From Cryptocoryne crispatula var. balansae (taxonomy: Eukaryota > Streptophyta > Magnoliopsida > Alismatales > Araceae), in NCBI GenBank assembly GCA_036172225.1, contig CM069933.1, positions 1,590,001 through 1,654,000 of the forward strand: a stretch of 64,000 nt of DNA. Direction: 5' to 3'. Below, piece by piece: positions 23,706-36,100 of this stretch. A program made the position numbers and the translations under genes. The notes under the pieces are model-generated. The model had not been told where the DNA came from. It saw only the letters and a list, made by a program, of their open reading frames with translations, and ran no database searches. Position 1 is the first letter of the stretch, and the number at the start of each line of letters is the position of its first letter.

Positions 23706-23961
23706 CCGAGAGTCTTAAAAAATAAATTAAAATGGTTCGAACCAAATATTACTAAGCTCCGGTTTCCGCCCGCCACCATTGACCGGGCTTTTTGACCAGC
23801 CTAGAGAGTAGAGTCTGATGCTCGCAGCTTGTCTTGTTGACGGCCGGGAGCTACAACTCCCGAGCACGCCCGGAATCCGGAGCCCCGGAGGAGACCCCGA
23901 AGAGCAGGAGCCTGCAGGCATCGCGTTGCTCGACTTCCTCGCCCTCGGCCGGGCAAGCGCG
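23706..23961 (+). promoter_or_regulatory. promoter-proximal region and 5' leader of MTK
   Basis: An AT-rich segment (TAAAAAATAAATTAAAATGG near 23713) is followed from about 23755 by GC-rich leader sequence. The frame of the MTK protein is open upward to an ATG at 23818, so a longer protein is formally possible. No TATA box can be named with confidence. Confidence 0.45.
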
Positions 23962-24162
23962 ATGGCGGCGACGGTGCAGGAGGGTTTCCGGCCTCTGGAT
24001 GAGCGCAGCCTGGTGGAGTACATCAGGGCGACACCGGCGATCGTCGAGGTGCTGGGTGGCCTCACCGGAGACGGCGACCTTTCCATCAAGGAAGTCGGCG
24101 ACGGCAACCTCAACTTCGTCTACATCGTGGTCAGCCCCGCCGGCTCCGTCGTCATCAAGCAG
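23962..24162 (+). CDS. MTK: MTK exon 1
   Basis: 201 nt, 67 residues, GC-rich. The ATG at 23962 (GCGATGGCGG) is preferred because the family begins about here (MAATVQEGFRPLDERSLVEY). Donor AAGCAG|GTATCC, phase 0. Confidence 0.92.
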
Positions 24163-27100
24163 GTATCCTCGCCCCCCTGGAGTAGTCATACCCCTGTTTC
24201 CCCATCCCCAGTTCCGTCCTGCATTCGCTGTCCGTGTAGACGAAATCGCGGAAAGCCATTGAATGGGCTGGTTGATCGACCAGCACAAGTGAGAAGAACA
24301 TTTTTGTCCTTGGCGATGCCTGGTAGGACCGATGACGGTTCATACAAACCATGCGGTGGGAAGCAAGTAATAGCGAGATGTCTATTAAATTCGTCGAAGG
24401 AGCCGCACACTGACCTATATTGTCAAGTGTTAACTGGTACTGCCTATTTTAAGCATTATATATATATATTTTGCCGGCGATGTAACGAAAGACCACGGAT
24501 AGACATAGATGCGCGTAAAAGCACTCTTCTGCCATTCCAATAATAAACGTCACGGAGCATATGCACGCGTGGTAACTAATGTGGAAGTAATACGTATCAT
24601 TACCATTACAATGCTATAGAGGAAAATAAGTAGAGGAAACAAAGTGAAGAAAATTTGAGGCTGCAGTTTCATTCTTTATGATTCTCGACCATGTTGGTTT
24701 AGTGTAACTTTATGCAAGTCCCAAGAATTAGAAACCTTATTAGAAAAATATAAAGCTATTAATCTGCTCTTGTATCGGTGAATTAAATAAAGGTATCAAT
24801 TTTCTAAGTCTCCAAGCCAGCTGTGTTGATTATTTCTATCAAATTAGGGATCGGCTGATTAGTAATACGACGGGTCCAAAATCTATAACTATTACGCGCC
24901 CAATCTCAAGCTGTAGTAAATACAGTTAACATACCCAGCTTGCTGTGAATAGAACAAATTGGCTCTTTCCAATTAATTCTTTTGAAAAGATTCATAAATT
25001 GAACAGAATATGTGAGTAGAATATTGGTTTGTCAGGACACAACCGCATCTTGAACAAAACAACAATCAGCTTCCATGTGTTTTATGTGCTCGTATAATAT
25101 AATATTTCTTTGCAACATGCCTCCTCTTTGATCTTAATATCATGTATGTTTAATTATGCATCTAATATGCTGCGGCACTGAAACAAAGGCAATCAAGTGT
25201 TGAATGAATGCTCGGGCCAAGACGGGTATACCATTCTTAATTTAATTGATGACAAGGCTTGATTGCGTAGCTGAGTACACCATGATGTGAAACCTCTTTT
25301 TTTTTAAAAAATATAAAAATAATGTGGTTTAAAATTCATTTGGATTCCATTCATTTGGGAAAAGAATTTTCATTATCTTTAATTAACATATATTATTATG
25401 AAAACACATGATATTTCATAGGATATTAGCCAAAATACATGTTATGCATAAAAATATAAATATATTGAGGTTTGGGTTTCATTAAAATGTCGTTGGACAT
25501 CTCTTCATTGAAAGGTGCTAATTTACGATGTTAATTACATCCAAACACTCGAATACTCTTGAGTTGATTTGATGTATATAGATCAGGTGGTTCTCTTCTC
25601 ATTCTTGATATGAACAAGACCTAGGACTTAAAATACGTGAAAGTCCCTATCTCCATATGAATTATATTACCATCAAATTCCTAATCACTCATGGATTAGG
25701 ACTCAACATCTTTCTGGACATTTGCCGATATTCAAAATCTGAAGACATCATCTTTTTCCTTCTATGTTTCAGATCTTCATGGCCTTAGGCTAAATATAAC
25801 TTAAGAAAAGAAATCTGATTCTTGTACCATAATCTATACATCAGACATTCGAATATCAAAATCTTCCTATTTTGGGATTGAAGTCCTTACCTCTATTATA
25901 TTTATAAAGACAAGAGTAGTCACAAGACCATAAATCTAAAGTCCGGAAATCAACATCTATTCAAGTCTGAAATTGACATGCGTATTTCAGATCCATTTGA
26001 TTAAGATCTTATCATGTTACAGATTTATGATTGTCAACTTTGATTATGATCTGATGTTTTTACAATTTTCAAACCTGAAACTTAGTTGATTATTTTGGTT
26101 TCAGATCATCTTATTGGTTGTCAAAATTTAAAATTTGATCATTGTAAGTTTTTTTTTTATATTTGCATTTCATATAAACTATGTAGGTTATATGATACTC
26201 CCCAATCATAGATACATGAAGATAGGCATATAAATGCCATTCATATAACATGTGGTATATTTCATTATATCGTCATGTGGGGAGACTCATATAGCCACAA
26301 TTCTCACTCAATTTGACATGACATCATGCATGATGATGATATATCCTTTTCTGATATCCTTCCTTAATCTAAAGGTTGGTATAGCATAGCGACATGCATG
26401 ACTTCCCACTTAGATTAGTGGGATTACTCTCTCTTAGGCAAGGATCGCGGGATCGGAATCGGCCACCGGATCGGTGGGTACCGATCCGATCCGGATCGGA
26501 TCGGATCGGTCCGATTCTGAGCGATCCGCCGGAAGAAAGAACGATCCGGAATCGTTCCGGATCGGTCCTTCAAACAGTGGTAAAACCTAAAAAAAATACA
26601 AAAATAACACTCTATGCAAGATTCCGATCCATCCTAGAGCATTTTGGGGGCGAAATCGGCCTGAAATCGCCCCCAAAATGGTGCCGCGGCGGCCCTGCGG
26701 CCGCCGCGGCCGCTGCGGTCGTGTTTCCCGCCCTATCGGGCGGGGAAGACGGGGCTACCGGGTCCATCGGGACCCGGTAGCCCGGATATCACCGGATCCG
26801 GTGACTTAGTCACCGGACCGGACCGGTCCAGTCGATCCGGTGACTTAAGTCACCGGATCCTGGCCTACCGGGTCCCGATGGACCCGGTAGCCCCGTCTTC
26901 CCCGCCCGATAGGGCGGGGAAGACGGCCGGCGCGGCGGGTTGGCCGCCGCGGCGGTCTGTGGGTCGATTCCGGCGAGGGAATCGCCGGAATCGATCCAGA
27001 ATCGACCATTTCGGTCGATTCCGGCCCCTATTCTACCTACAAACATCGATCCGGACCGATCTTCGGTCCGGATCGATAATTCCGCCGGGAATCGGATCGG

Positions 27101-30100
27101 AGGGGTCCGATCCGATCCAAGAATCGGCCGATTCCGATCCGGATCGGCCGATTCTGCAATCAATGCTCTTAGGAGATGGAGTTTGATACTCTTTACTTAG
27201 AGGGAAAATGATGGGGACTCGGTCCGGTCCATTTTGGGTTTATTTGCATTTACGTTCATTTGGACATGTTTGTAAATATTTGAGTTTTATTTGTGATCTT
27301 TTTTTTATTTGGGTCCTCAAGAGGGCATGTATGTAAATAGTCATTTAGGATGTCTTGTTTGTAATAGGCTCCTCTATTTAAGAAGGCTCACTTGTTGGAA
27401 TAAAAGAGAGTTTTTTAGTGGAATCTTTGGAACCCTAAGGGGCTGGTCCCTTGTGCAGGGGCGCTGCCCCTTTCTCCTTCACCCCCTCCTCGATGGAGGT
27501 CGTCCAGCTCCACCTCCGGTGAGGACCGGTCTCCTTCGCAACCTTCCGACGTGGGTGTCTTCTCCCCCTCCTCCTTCCAGCGGCCTCCGAGCCATTCCTT
27601 CCCCTTCCTTCTTCCTCCGGTTCCGGTTACCCTTCTTGTCAACACCCCGTTCACCTCCGTCTTCGCCTGTTTCGACGTCTTCGACGACGTTGTCAATCTC
27701 CACCCCGTCCATCCCACCTCCAGTGATCCCTGGAGTACCTCCATCCACCCCCCGGACCTCCTGTCAGATGGAGAAGTAGGAAGGGGAGGAAGCCGCGGTG
27801 ATGGATCCGTGCTCACCCACTGGCTAGGGCTCTGGCGACCGGCGGATCCCTTCCCGGCCTCCCCCCCTTCTACGACTCTAGCACCAGACGAAGACGATGG
27901 GGACGCGAGAAGAAGAAGAAGACGGTGCCGACGGAGGACCCCTCCCCTCCGACAACGACGATGTGCAGCACCGCTTCTGGCGCCTCCGCCTCCCGCCCAG
28001 CCACCCGGCCCGCCCGGTTGGCTGAACCAGTGCTGGTTCTCCTCCAAGACCGGTTCAGCCCGGTTTAAGCCGGTTCAGGGCCGGTTCATTGGTCCAGAAG
28101 CCGGTTCAGGCCATTTCGGACCGGTTCAGCAGCTTTTGGGGCCGGTTCAGGTCTGTTTTGGGCGGTTCGGGCATAGTTCGACATGTTTTGGGCCTGTTTT
28201 GACCGGTTTAAAATCGGTTTTACTTATTTCCTGCAATTTTAGGTCTTTTGTGCCTTCCGACGGCTTGCTGCAGCGCCATGTCGCTGGTCCATCCCTCCTT
28301 GTCCCGCATTAGAAAAGAATCTGCATTGAATGGGAGACTTGCTCGTCTATCCGTCTAGGATTGGTACATGCCGGGGACTTGCTTGAGTGTCTGTCCGCCA
28401 TTATGAGGGAGCTTAATTTAATGGGTTGGCTTTTTAATCATCTTATTTTGATTTAAATATGATTAAGATATTTTTTGTTTGAGGCCATTATAGGCCGGTT
28501 GTTATTGCAGGCCTTACGGGTCGGTTCCATCATTATCTTCAAGTCCAATGTGCTGCCTTGCATCATCTCGGCCCGGATGCCCTATTTTCTTTTTGTCTTC
28601 AAAGCCCAACGGGCTGACTTGCATCATCTTGTCCCAGATGGTCTGCTGTTGTGAATATTAGTCCTTGTAGGCCTGCTGCCTGGCATCTAAAATAGGCAAA
28701 ACAAGAGGTTTGGGACTGTTTTTGGGGTCAAAATAGGAAGTAGAGGGGCTGTCTCATGGATTAAAACAGATCCTATCTGGGAGTATATGTATAGGCATAT
28801 CATGGGCTATGGAGGAATGGGTATAGGCGTGATATAAGCCATAGGGTCTATGGGATATAGACATGTATAGCCATGGAGTATATGGGATTCAATAGACATG
28901 TATAGGGTCTATGGGATATAGACATGTATATCACAATTAAGTAAGACCCAATTCCTTGTTAAGGATCCAATAGGGGTAGGATTCAAAACTTAAATGATTG
29001 GATATCCTAACCATTGGATCATATAATGATCATTAATAAGTCCTCTCCCATTAAACATGCATTGATTATAGCCACTGATTGGACCCACTTTTGACCCCCA
29101 ATTGGACATAATCCTAGCTCAAAATTATTGTAACTTTCAGTGTCAACACTTGGCATCGAAGTAAATAGGAAATACTTGTTATGGATGCTCCAAAGATGAA
29201 AACAGAAAGTTTGGATGAGATCCAATGCAAATTGGATGCCAAGAAAGTTATGCTGGATAGCAATATTGATAGAGTTGAAAGAGACGACATGCTCCTAGTT
29301 TTGGCCCCTGCACATGGGTTAGAACCCACAATGATGAAGTTCATTCCAATTAGATGGCAATGCTCTTACATCATTTGAGCATAGGCCAGGGAACTTTGCC
29401 AGTTGGATGGGTAGAGGTCAAAAAGAAATTTTCAATGAACTCAAACAACCTCAGGTCCTCAACTAAAGAAATAAAAAATGTGGTTAAGGTGGTCCAAGTG
29501 ATAGGGTATTATTTATGTCAACATTTGGTTGTGTGACTTACATTGTAAGTTCCTAAATACACATACCACGCCGAATTAGCTAATTCTCTTATAGAATGTC
29601 ACCAATTTTTATTAGTGTCAAGGCTAAAACAAAAACTAAAAACTAAAATTCTTTTTCTACAAAGGAACATGAATTTCAAATGTAAAAATTTGAGGTTACA
29701 TTACATTGCAACCTTTACATTACATTGCAACCTTTTTATCTCTCTCATAGTTGTCAAGGCACACACCTTGGCATCAAGGTGCCTTTGCAAGTTTGCCTAA
29801 CTAGCCCAAGTTTTGGCTGGGGTTGGGCTAAAAGGCATCCTTGGATCCTGCCTAGATGTCCAGAATCACGATTCGTGGGCACCCATTTAATGATAGTATA
29901 AACATATTATTATATTTTACCATCACTTATACTATTACATGTTTAAGATTTTTGTTTATAAATATATGTTATATACTTGAAAATTATAAAGTTCTCTTTT
30001 AATCACTAGTTTATAATGATTAACTCTTTTTTAAAAATATATACCCACACATTTATAATTCCATAAATAAAAGCACATTTACATGTATGCACAGTTGCAT

Positions 30101-33100
30101 ACCTAAACATACCTTCAATTATAACATACAAATATGAATGCATTTATATATATGTTTGTATATAATTATATATATGTAGATATATACTATATGGTATTAA
30201 CGTCTGAATATATATGTTTGTATATATGTATATAGACATATGTGTGTGTGTGTATATATATATATATCTAATTTTACTGTCTTGGCTGCCTAGACAATGC
30301 CTAAGCACCCACATTGTCATCTAAGTGAAATTGGAACCCTTGAATGCCTTAAGCGTTGTTGGCACCTCAAAATTTCACAAATATTGAATGGACAACATGG
30401 AGGTGATTAATTACAAATGGTGGTTCAGATTGTAAAAAAAAATATGCAAAGGACATGCGTACACATGGGCATGTTCAGTCCCATGGTAGACAGTCTCCTA
30501 GTGAAATGAACCCCACAAATTTGATCCATTTATCAGCTGGAAGTGGCATACCTGTGTTGGCGGCAGTACACAGTTCGCAGCAGAGGCCTAAGGAGCTGAG
30601 AGGACTCGGCAGCCGGCACTTGTTCAAGAAATGGGACTGTTTGAAGAAAGGAGGACGAAGAAGACACTCCCTGTTGAAAAAAAAATGAAACTAAAGGAAT
30701 CAACTCTCTGGATGGCCGAATTCCAGCAATAATGCTGTCAAAAAAAAGGAAGAGAAGAAGAAAAAAAGGGGGGAGAAAGAGAAGAAGGCGCTGAAATGAA
30801 GACCCACTCTCCTAATAACAGTCCACTCGTCGTGGGGAGACAGGAATAATTGAGAGAGACCAAAACTGAGGCCCATTTAGAGCGGACAACACAGGCCCAA
30901 ACTCAGCCGAGGATGGAAAAAAAATCCTATGAAAAATAAAAAGGAAAACTTCCTAAAACAATACCTGTAGAGAGCTGCGAGAGCAATCCCCTCCGGGAGG
31001 GTAGCCGCGCTGTGAAAACGGTTGTACAAAGACAAGGAAAAATCGGAGGGTCGATCCCGCAGATATAGCATCCGATCAAATCTTCTCCGAGCAGGATTCT
31101 ACTTGGCGAAAATCTCTAATACGATAGAAAGGGTTGGAGAGGAGCAAGGGAAATTAAATCCCACAAATCTCGGGCATAGACAAGTCCGGCTCGAGGCCGG
31201 AGATTCTCTCCCGAATCCCTCTCGGATCTGGGTTCCCTTGTCCGGAAGGACTCCCAATGGAAGGGGGAGACCGTGGAGGCCTATAAAAGGCCCTGCCGAG
31301 CCGGGAGGAAAAAGGCCCCGAGAGCGCGAAGGAGAGAGCCCCCGTGCGCAAAGGAAGAACAGAGAAGAAGAGGGAGAGAGATAAAGGACTACCGTCGTCG
31401 CCGGAGCTCCTTCCAGAGTTGGCCGCCGCCGGAAGCACCTCCTGCAATCGCCGGAAGCCTCTGCGGAAGCCCTCGCCGGAAGCCCTTCGTCGCCGAAACC
31501 TCCCGCCGCAAGCCAGTCCAAACTGGTAAGGGGCACCCTCTGCCGCCGCCGGAGAAGTCCGGAGGACTCTTTGTCACCGCCTGCGCCCCGTCGGGTGCCG
31601 TCGAGGCCGTCGGGAGAGCTGCGGGAGCTGTCCGCTGCCGTCGCTCGCGGGAGGAGAAGAGGGGGAGCGCCGGAAGTATTTTTTCTCCCAACCTTAGTCC
31701 ACGTTGGCGCATGAACAGGGGAGGAGGAGGTGCAGCGGCCGATTTTGACCCGGAGTCAAAATAGACGTGGGGCCCACCAGAAAAGCGAAGTGAAAAAAAA
31801 GGGGGGTTGCGCGTGAAACAACGGCCAGGAGCCGCGCGCGCGGGAGCGGCTCGCGGGAAAGAAGAGTTGACCGGCCTGGTCAACATGAAGTGGGGCCCAC
31901 CTGTTAAGAAGAGTTTAAAAAAAAAATAGAGCCTGCTGGACTAGCCAGCAGGCGCAAGAGGAGGAGGAGATGGGCCGGCCCATTAAACTTGAAGCCTGTG
32001 AACAAAAAAAAAGAAATCTCTCTTTTTAAAATACACCATCAAATGAAAATCTAAATAAAATTCATTAACTAATTAAACAAACCGAGGCGAGCATCTGGCC
32101 GGCTAAAAACCCGCCACATGGTCTCGGCATAATTTAAAAGAATCAAAATAAATGGGAAAGCAATAAGCCGGCTTTTAAGCACGCTTCTTGACCCATAATT
32201 CAAAAAATCAAAATAAAATAAACAATGAACAGAAATTAAATAAAAATCCATTAACTAATTTCACAAACCAGGGCGAGCATCTGGCCGGCTAAAAACCCGC
32301 CACATGGTCTTGGCTAAACTTAAAAGAATTTGTGGGTCGGTTCTAAACCTTCCCCTTAACCTTTTAAGGTGGACATACAAAGGTCGAAAGACCCCAATGT
32401 CTTACCAAGTTCACCAAGCTATGCAAGGCTTAAGCATAATCAATATGCTATCATGCCGGTCGTATGCTAGTGAAATCATCAAAAAGTAGTGGGGGATGCC
32501 CATAAGTCTATCAAGACCGGGTACATGCCGCCCATGAATCGATAAGTCCATCAAGGACTCAAGAGACTGATTTTCCAGTCAGGCTACAAATTATCTCATA
32601 GAAAGTGGAGGGAAATACCCATAAGTCTGTGTAAGACCGGGTGTATTCCATCCAAAAATTAACAAGGACTGTACTCATCAAGAGTTGAACAGGAGTGTTC
32701 TCAAGACAAGTCAGAGTTGTAATATCACATTTTTCTGGACTGTGAACGTCCAAGACAGACAGCTGTACTGCTGATTTATATCATTGAAAGGAGTCAATGA
32801 TCTCATTGATCCGATGGGATGCAAAGCACTTAAAAAAAAGGAAAAGAAAAGAGAAAACGAAAAATCTGTAATTGAGCCTGGAATCCGGTCTAAGTTCTGG
32901 CCAAATTCGGCTCTGATTTGCAGACAGAAACTTAACTTCACAAATCACACATTTGAATAAGTTCAAACTATGAATTCAAATCATAAGAATCTGTAAGAAT
33001 CTGAAAATTGAAATTCTGAGATTCGAAGTGTCTAGGAAATCCGAAAACAGGCAAATCTGAATCTGGAGGGAACCAGAGCTGAAACCCAAATCTGTCTTGT

Positions 33101-36100
33101 GCGGAATTAACATAAAAATCTGAAAACAAAGATCTGAGAGCCTGAAATCTGAAACATCCGAAGCCTTAAACCTGAAACTTGAAGCAGACCTGAAAATTGA
33201 AAATCCGAACTTAACCCATTTAAAAATCTGAGATCTGAGAGGGGAAGGTGCAGAATCCACATAAAAATCTGAAATCTGCAGGGGATCCGCACACAAAAAT
33301 CTGCAATCTGGAAATTGAAGCTTTCAACAAAAAATCTGAATTTCAAGAGTTTCAAAGTTTGAACTCCACATTTCTGAAATCTGAAACATACAACAAAAAC
33401 TGAAATTTATAAGGTCTGGGGTTTCTGAAATCCGAAACATGTGTAAAAATCTGGAGTCTGAACCTGAAATTTTGGAACACATAAAATCTGTAGGGAATCT
33501 GAATTCTGAATCTGGATTGAGATCCGAAATTTGGAGCAGAATCTGAATTCAGAATCCGAACTTCACATTTAGAGATAAAAATCTGAACCTTACTCAGGTA
33601 ACAAGCAGAAAATTCTGAAAAGTGAACCCAAATTGAAATTGGAGAAACATAAACCCCAATCCGCAAATACCATCTTCAACAAAATCAGTTGACAAGCCAT
33701 AATCAAGACCTTCAACACAAGTCCGAAATGGGAAGTGCAGAATTTGAACTGAAAATCTGAAATCTAAGCCAACTTACAAATTTAAATCTGAGAACGGAAC
33801 AAACTTTAAGATAGCAAGCCTAAGCCTGTAAAATTGCAGAATCCAGAATCTGAAAATTTTAAGAATCTGCAGAATTTGAAATCTAAAATCTGTCAAGTCT
33901 GAAATCAGATCACTTAAATCTGAAACTTGAAATCTGAAGATAATTCACTGAAATCCCAACCTGTTCAAATTAAACTCAGTAAAACCAACAAATCTGCCCA
34001 AATCAAATTGAACCGAACCTGAAATCTTAACAACAAAATTAAGTCTGAAATATAACATCAAATTTCAACCCAGCTCAAAACACAGAAGCTCTCAAACAGA
34101 ATTCAACCGGAAGATTAAATCACCTGAACTAAATTCACAATTAAAACCTAAAATCTGCAACTCAAATTCTAGGTTAATCACTCAAGCAAAACACAAACTC
34201 AAGTAAAATAAAAACAGAATCTGAACTGAGCCATAAAACAAATCACAAAGTAAAATAAATCTCAAAACAGAATCAATCTTAACTAAACCAAACTTGATAA
34301 TTCAATGAAGCAAACCAAATCCAACATGACCCAAATTTCCCAAAGCCAAACCCATTCCAGCAAACCATAGTCCATAAATTAAACCCAAATCCCATTAAAA
34401 ATCAATCCATAAACAAATTAAATCAAACTCAGATCAAGTTTAAGATCAATCAACAAATTCAAATTAAACCAAACTTAAATAAACAAACAAACCAAATTCA
34501 AATAAATTCCAAACAAACTCATTCCAAACAAACTCATTCCAAACAAACTTAAATCAAGTGACCAAATCAAACTCCAATCCAAACCAAAAGTAACCAACAA
34601 ACTAAATTCAATTAAAACAAATCAAATTTCAACCCAAACTAAAAACAATTCAACCAATTAAATTCAACTCAAACTAAATCAAAATTCAAACCAACAAATT
34701 CAATTCAAATCAAATTCAAACTAAAATTGAGTGCTTGCATTCCACCAATCTTATGGGATTGTTTTCTCCTATGTCCATATGTGTGTGAATGTTTATTTAT
34801 TTTTGTGGATGCTTGTTTTCTATATTCATGGATTGCTATGATGCTTAATCAAGGGTATTCGAGTTATCTCGATGTAATTAACGTCGGATCTTCGCACCAT
34901 CCGACGGGGAGAGGTCAAAATAAATTTTCAAAGAACCTAACAACCTCAACATATAATTTTGACCCTAGCTAGTACTTTTATGAAATATCATCTATTTTCT
35001 TACAAAGTCAATGCTAAGGTCTAATCAAATCAAATCCAAATTTGAAATGGAAAATGAATTTCCAAAACAAAAAGATATCAAATCTTTTGTTAAATTTGAG
35101 GTTACATCAAGCGTCTTGTTACCTTAACAGCAATGATCTCTCTAGAAAAGCGATAGTATTTTTATCAAAAAAAAAACACTTGAATAATGACATTTTGGGG
35201 TGTTTTTAGATGGAGACACTTATTTTTCAAAAACACAGGATTTCAAGGATTTTTTTAGAGAATGTCAAGTTTTATGAGGACATGTTTAGAAATTCAAATA
35301 ATTATGATGATTGATATGAAAAAATCCTGTATATTTTACATTGAAATACCTTTGTGTGGGCATTTGTTTTTCTGTTATCACTAGTTGCTCTCTGAGATTC
35401 ATTGTCTATTTTGTACTGACATTGTGCCACCAATATAGGCTCTTCCATATATACGCTGCGTTGGCGAGTCATGGCCAATGACAAAAGACAGAGCATACTT
35501 TGAGACGCTGGCCTTAAAAAAGCAGGGTAGTCTGTGCCCATGCCATGTTCCTGAAGTTTACCATTTTGATCGCGTTATGTCTTTGATAGCCATGCGCTAT
35601 CTGAAGCCTCCACATATCATTCTTAGGAAAGGGTTAATTGCTGGAATGGAGTACCCCTTCCTTGCAGAGCACATGTCAGAATACATGGCTAAAACTCTTT
35701 TCTTTACATCTCTTCTTTACAATTCCACTTTAGAGCACAAGCATGCAGGTAAATGTTTTCCTTCAAGTTATTTACTCCATAGAAACTCTTATTTTGTACA
35801 TTGACAAGTATCAGTAATTCTCTAGAGTGGCACTTATGTTTGTCAGAAGCTAAATCTAAAAGGTAACGATAACTTGACCTTCTATAAAATTTCATTTTCT
35901 TCTTGTAACTCCCATGATGCTCTTCCTCCTTTTTTTGTCATTGACAGATGATGGTAGAAGAGTGTTGACACCTGAAATTATCAAAAAAAGAAAAGAAAAA
36001 TGGAGTGATTTAAATGAGAGTAGACGCCACAGTTGTTCCCAATTTTCATATATTTTGATCAATTCTTCTTTGCACTACCTTATTATCATAATTGGATTAG

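Larger units (their letters stand above)
30357..35109 (+). mobile_element. giant solo LTR, 4753 bp (copy A)
   Basis: Flanked by the perfect 5-bp duplication AGCGT (30352-30356 and 35110-35114). Starts TGTTGGCACC and ends GGTTACATCA. Layout: about 0.9 kb leader, a TATA box (CCTATAAAAGG near 31278), a GC-rich part to about 31900, two 185-bp repeats with CCGGCTAAAAACCCGCC (32060-32330), repeats with AAGACCGGGT (32480-32660), a long array of CTGAAATCTGAA words (about 33000-33950), an array of AAATTCAAACTAAA words (about 34020-34725), and a 380-bp conserved end. There is no gag or pol and the two ends do not repeat each other, so I read it as one LTR left by recombination. It ends 330 bp before MTK exon 2. 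Confidence 0.85.

Noticed and set aside
23851..24288. Minus-strand open frame of 145 codons
   Set aside because: Antisense shadow of MTK exon 1, created by its GC-rich codons.
27415..28312. Long open frames of 156-253 codons
   Set aside because: They lie inside solo LTR F, end in CCGGTTCA repeats and have no family resemblance.
29114..29378. Retrotransposon gag start after an LTR ending at 29148
   Set aside because: CTTGGCATCGAAG looked like a primer-binding site, but the supposed LTR was resolved as solo LTR F ending at 28311 with its own duplication; the remaining evidence is one short frame.
31022..31886. Open frames of 120-165 codons, and similar ones at 40861-41760, 43395-44135 and 61780-62872
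   Set aside because: All sit at the same place in copies of the giant LTR, just below its promoter, and the frame is not kept between copies, so they are not likely coding.
32980..34725. CRISPR-like or satellite array
   Set aside because: The words are degenerate, without fixed period or spacers, and lie inside a bounded LTR.
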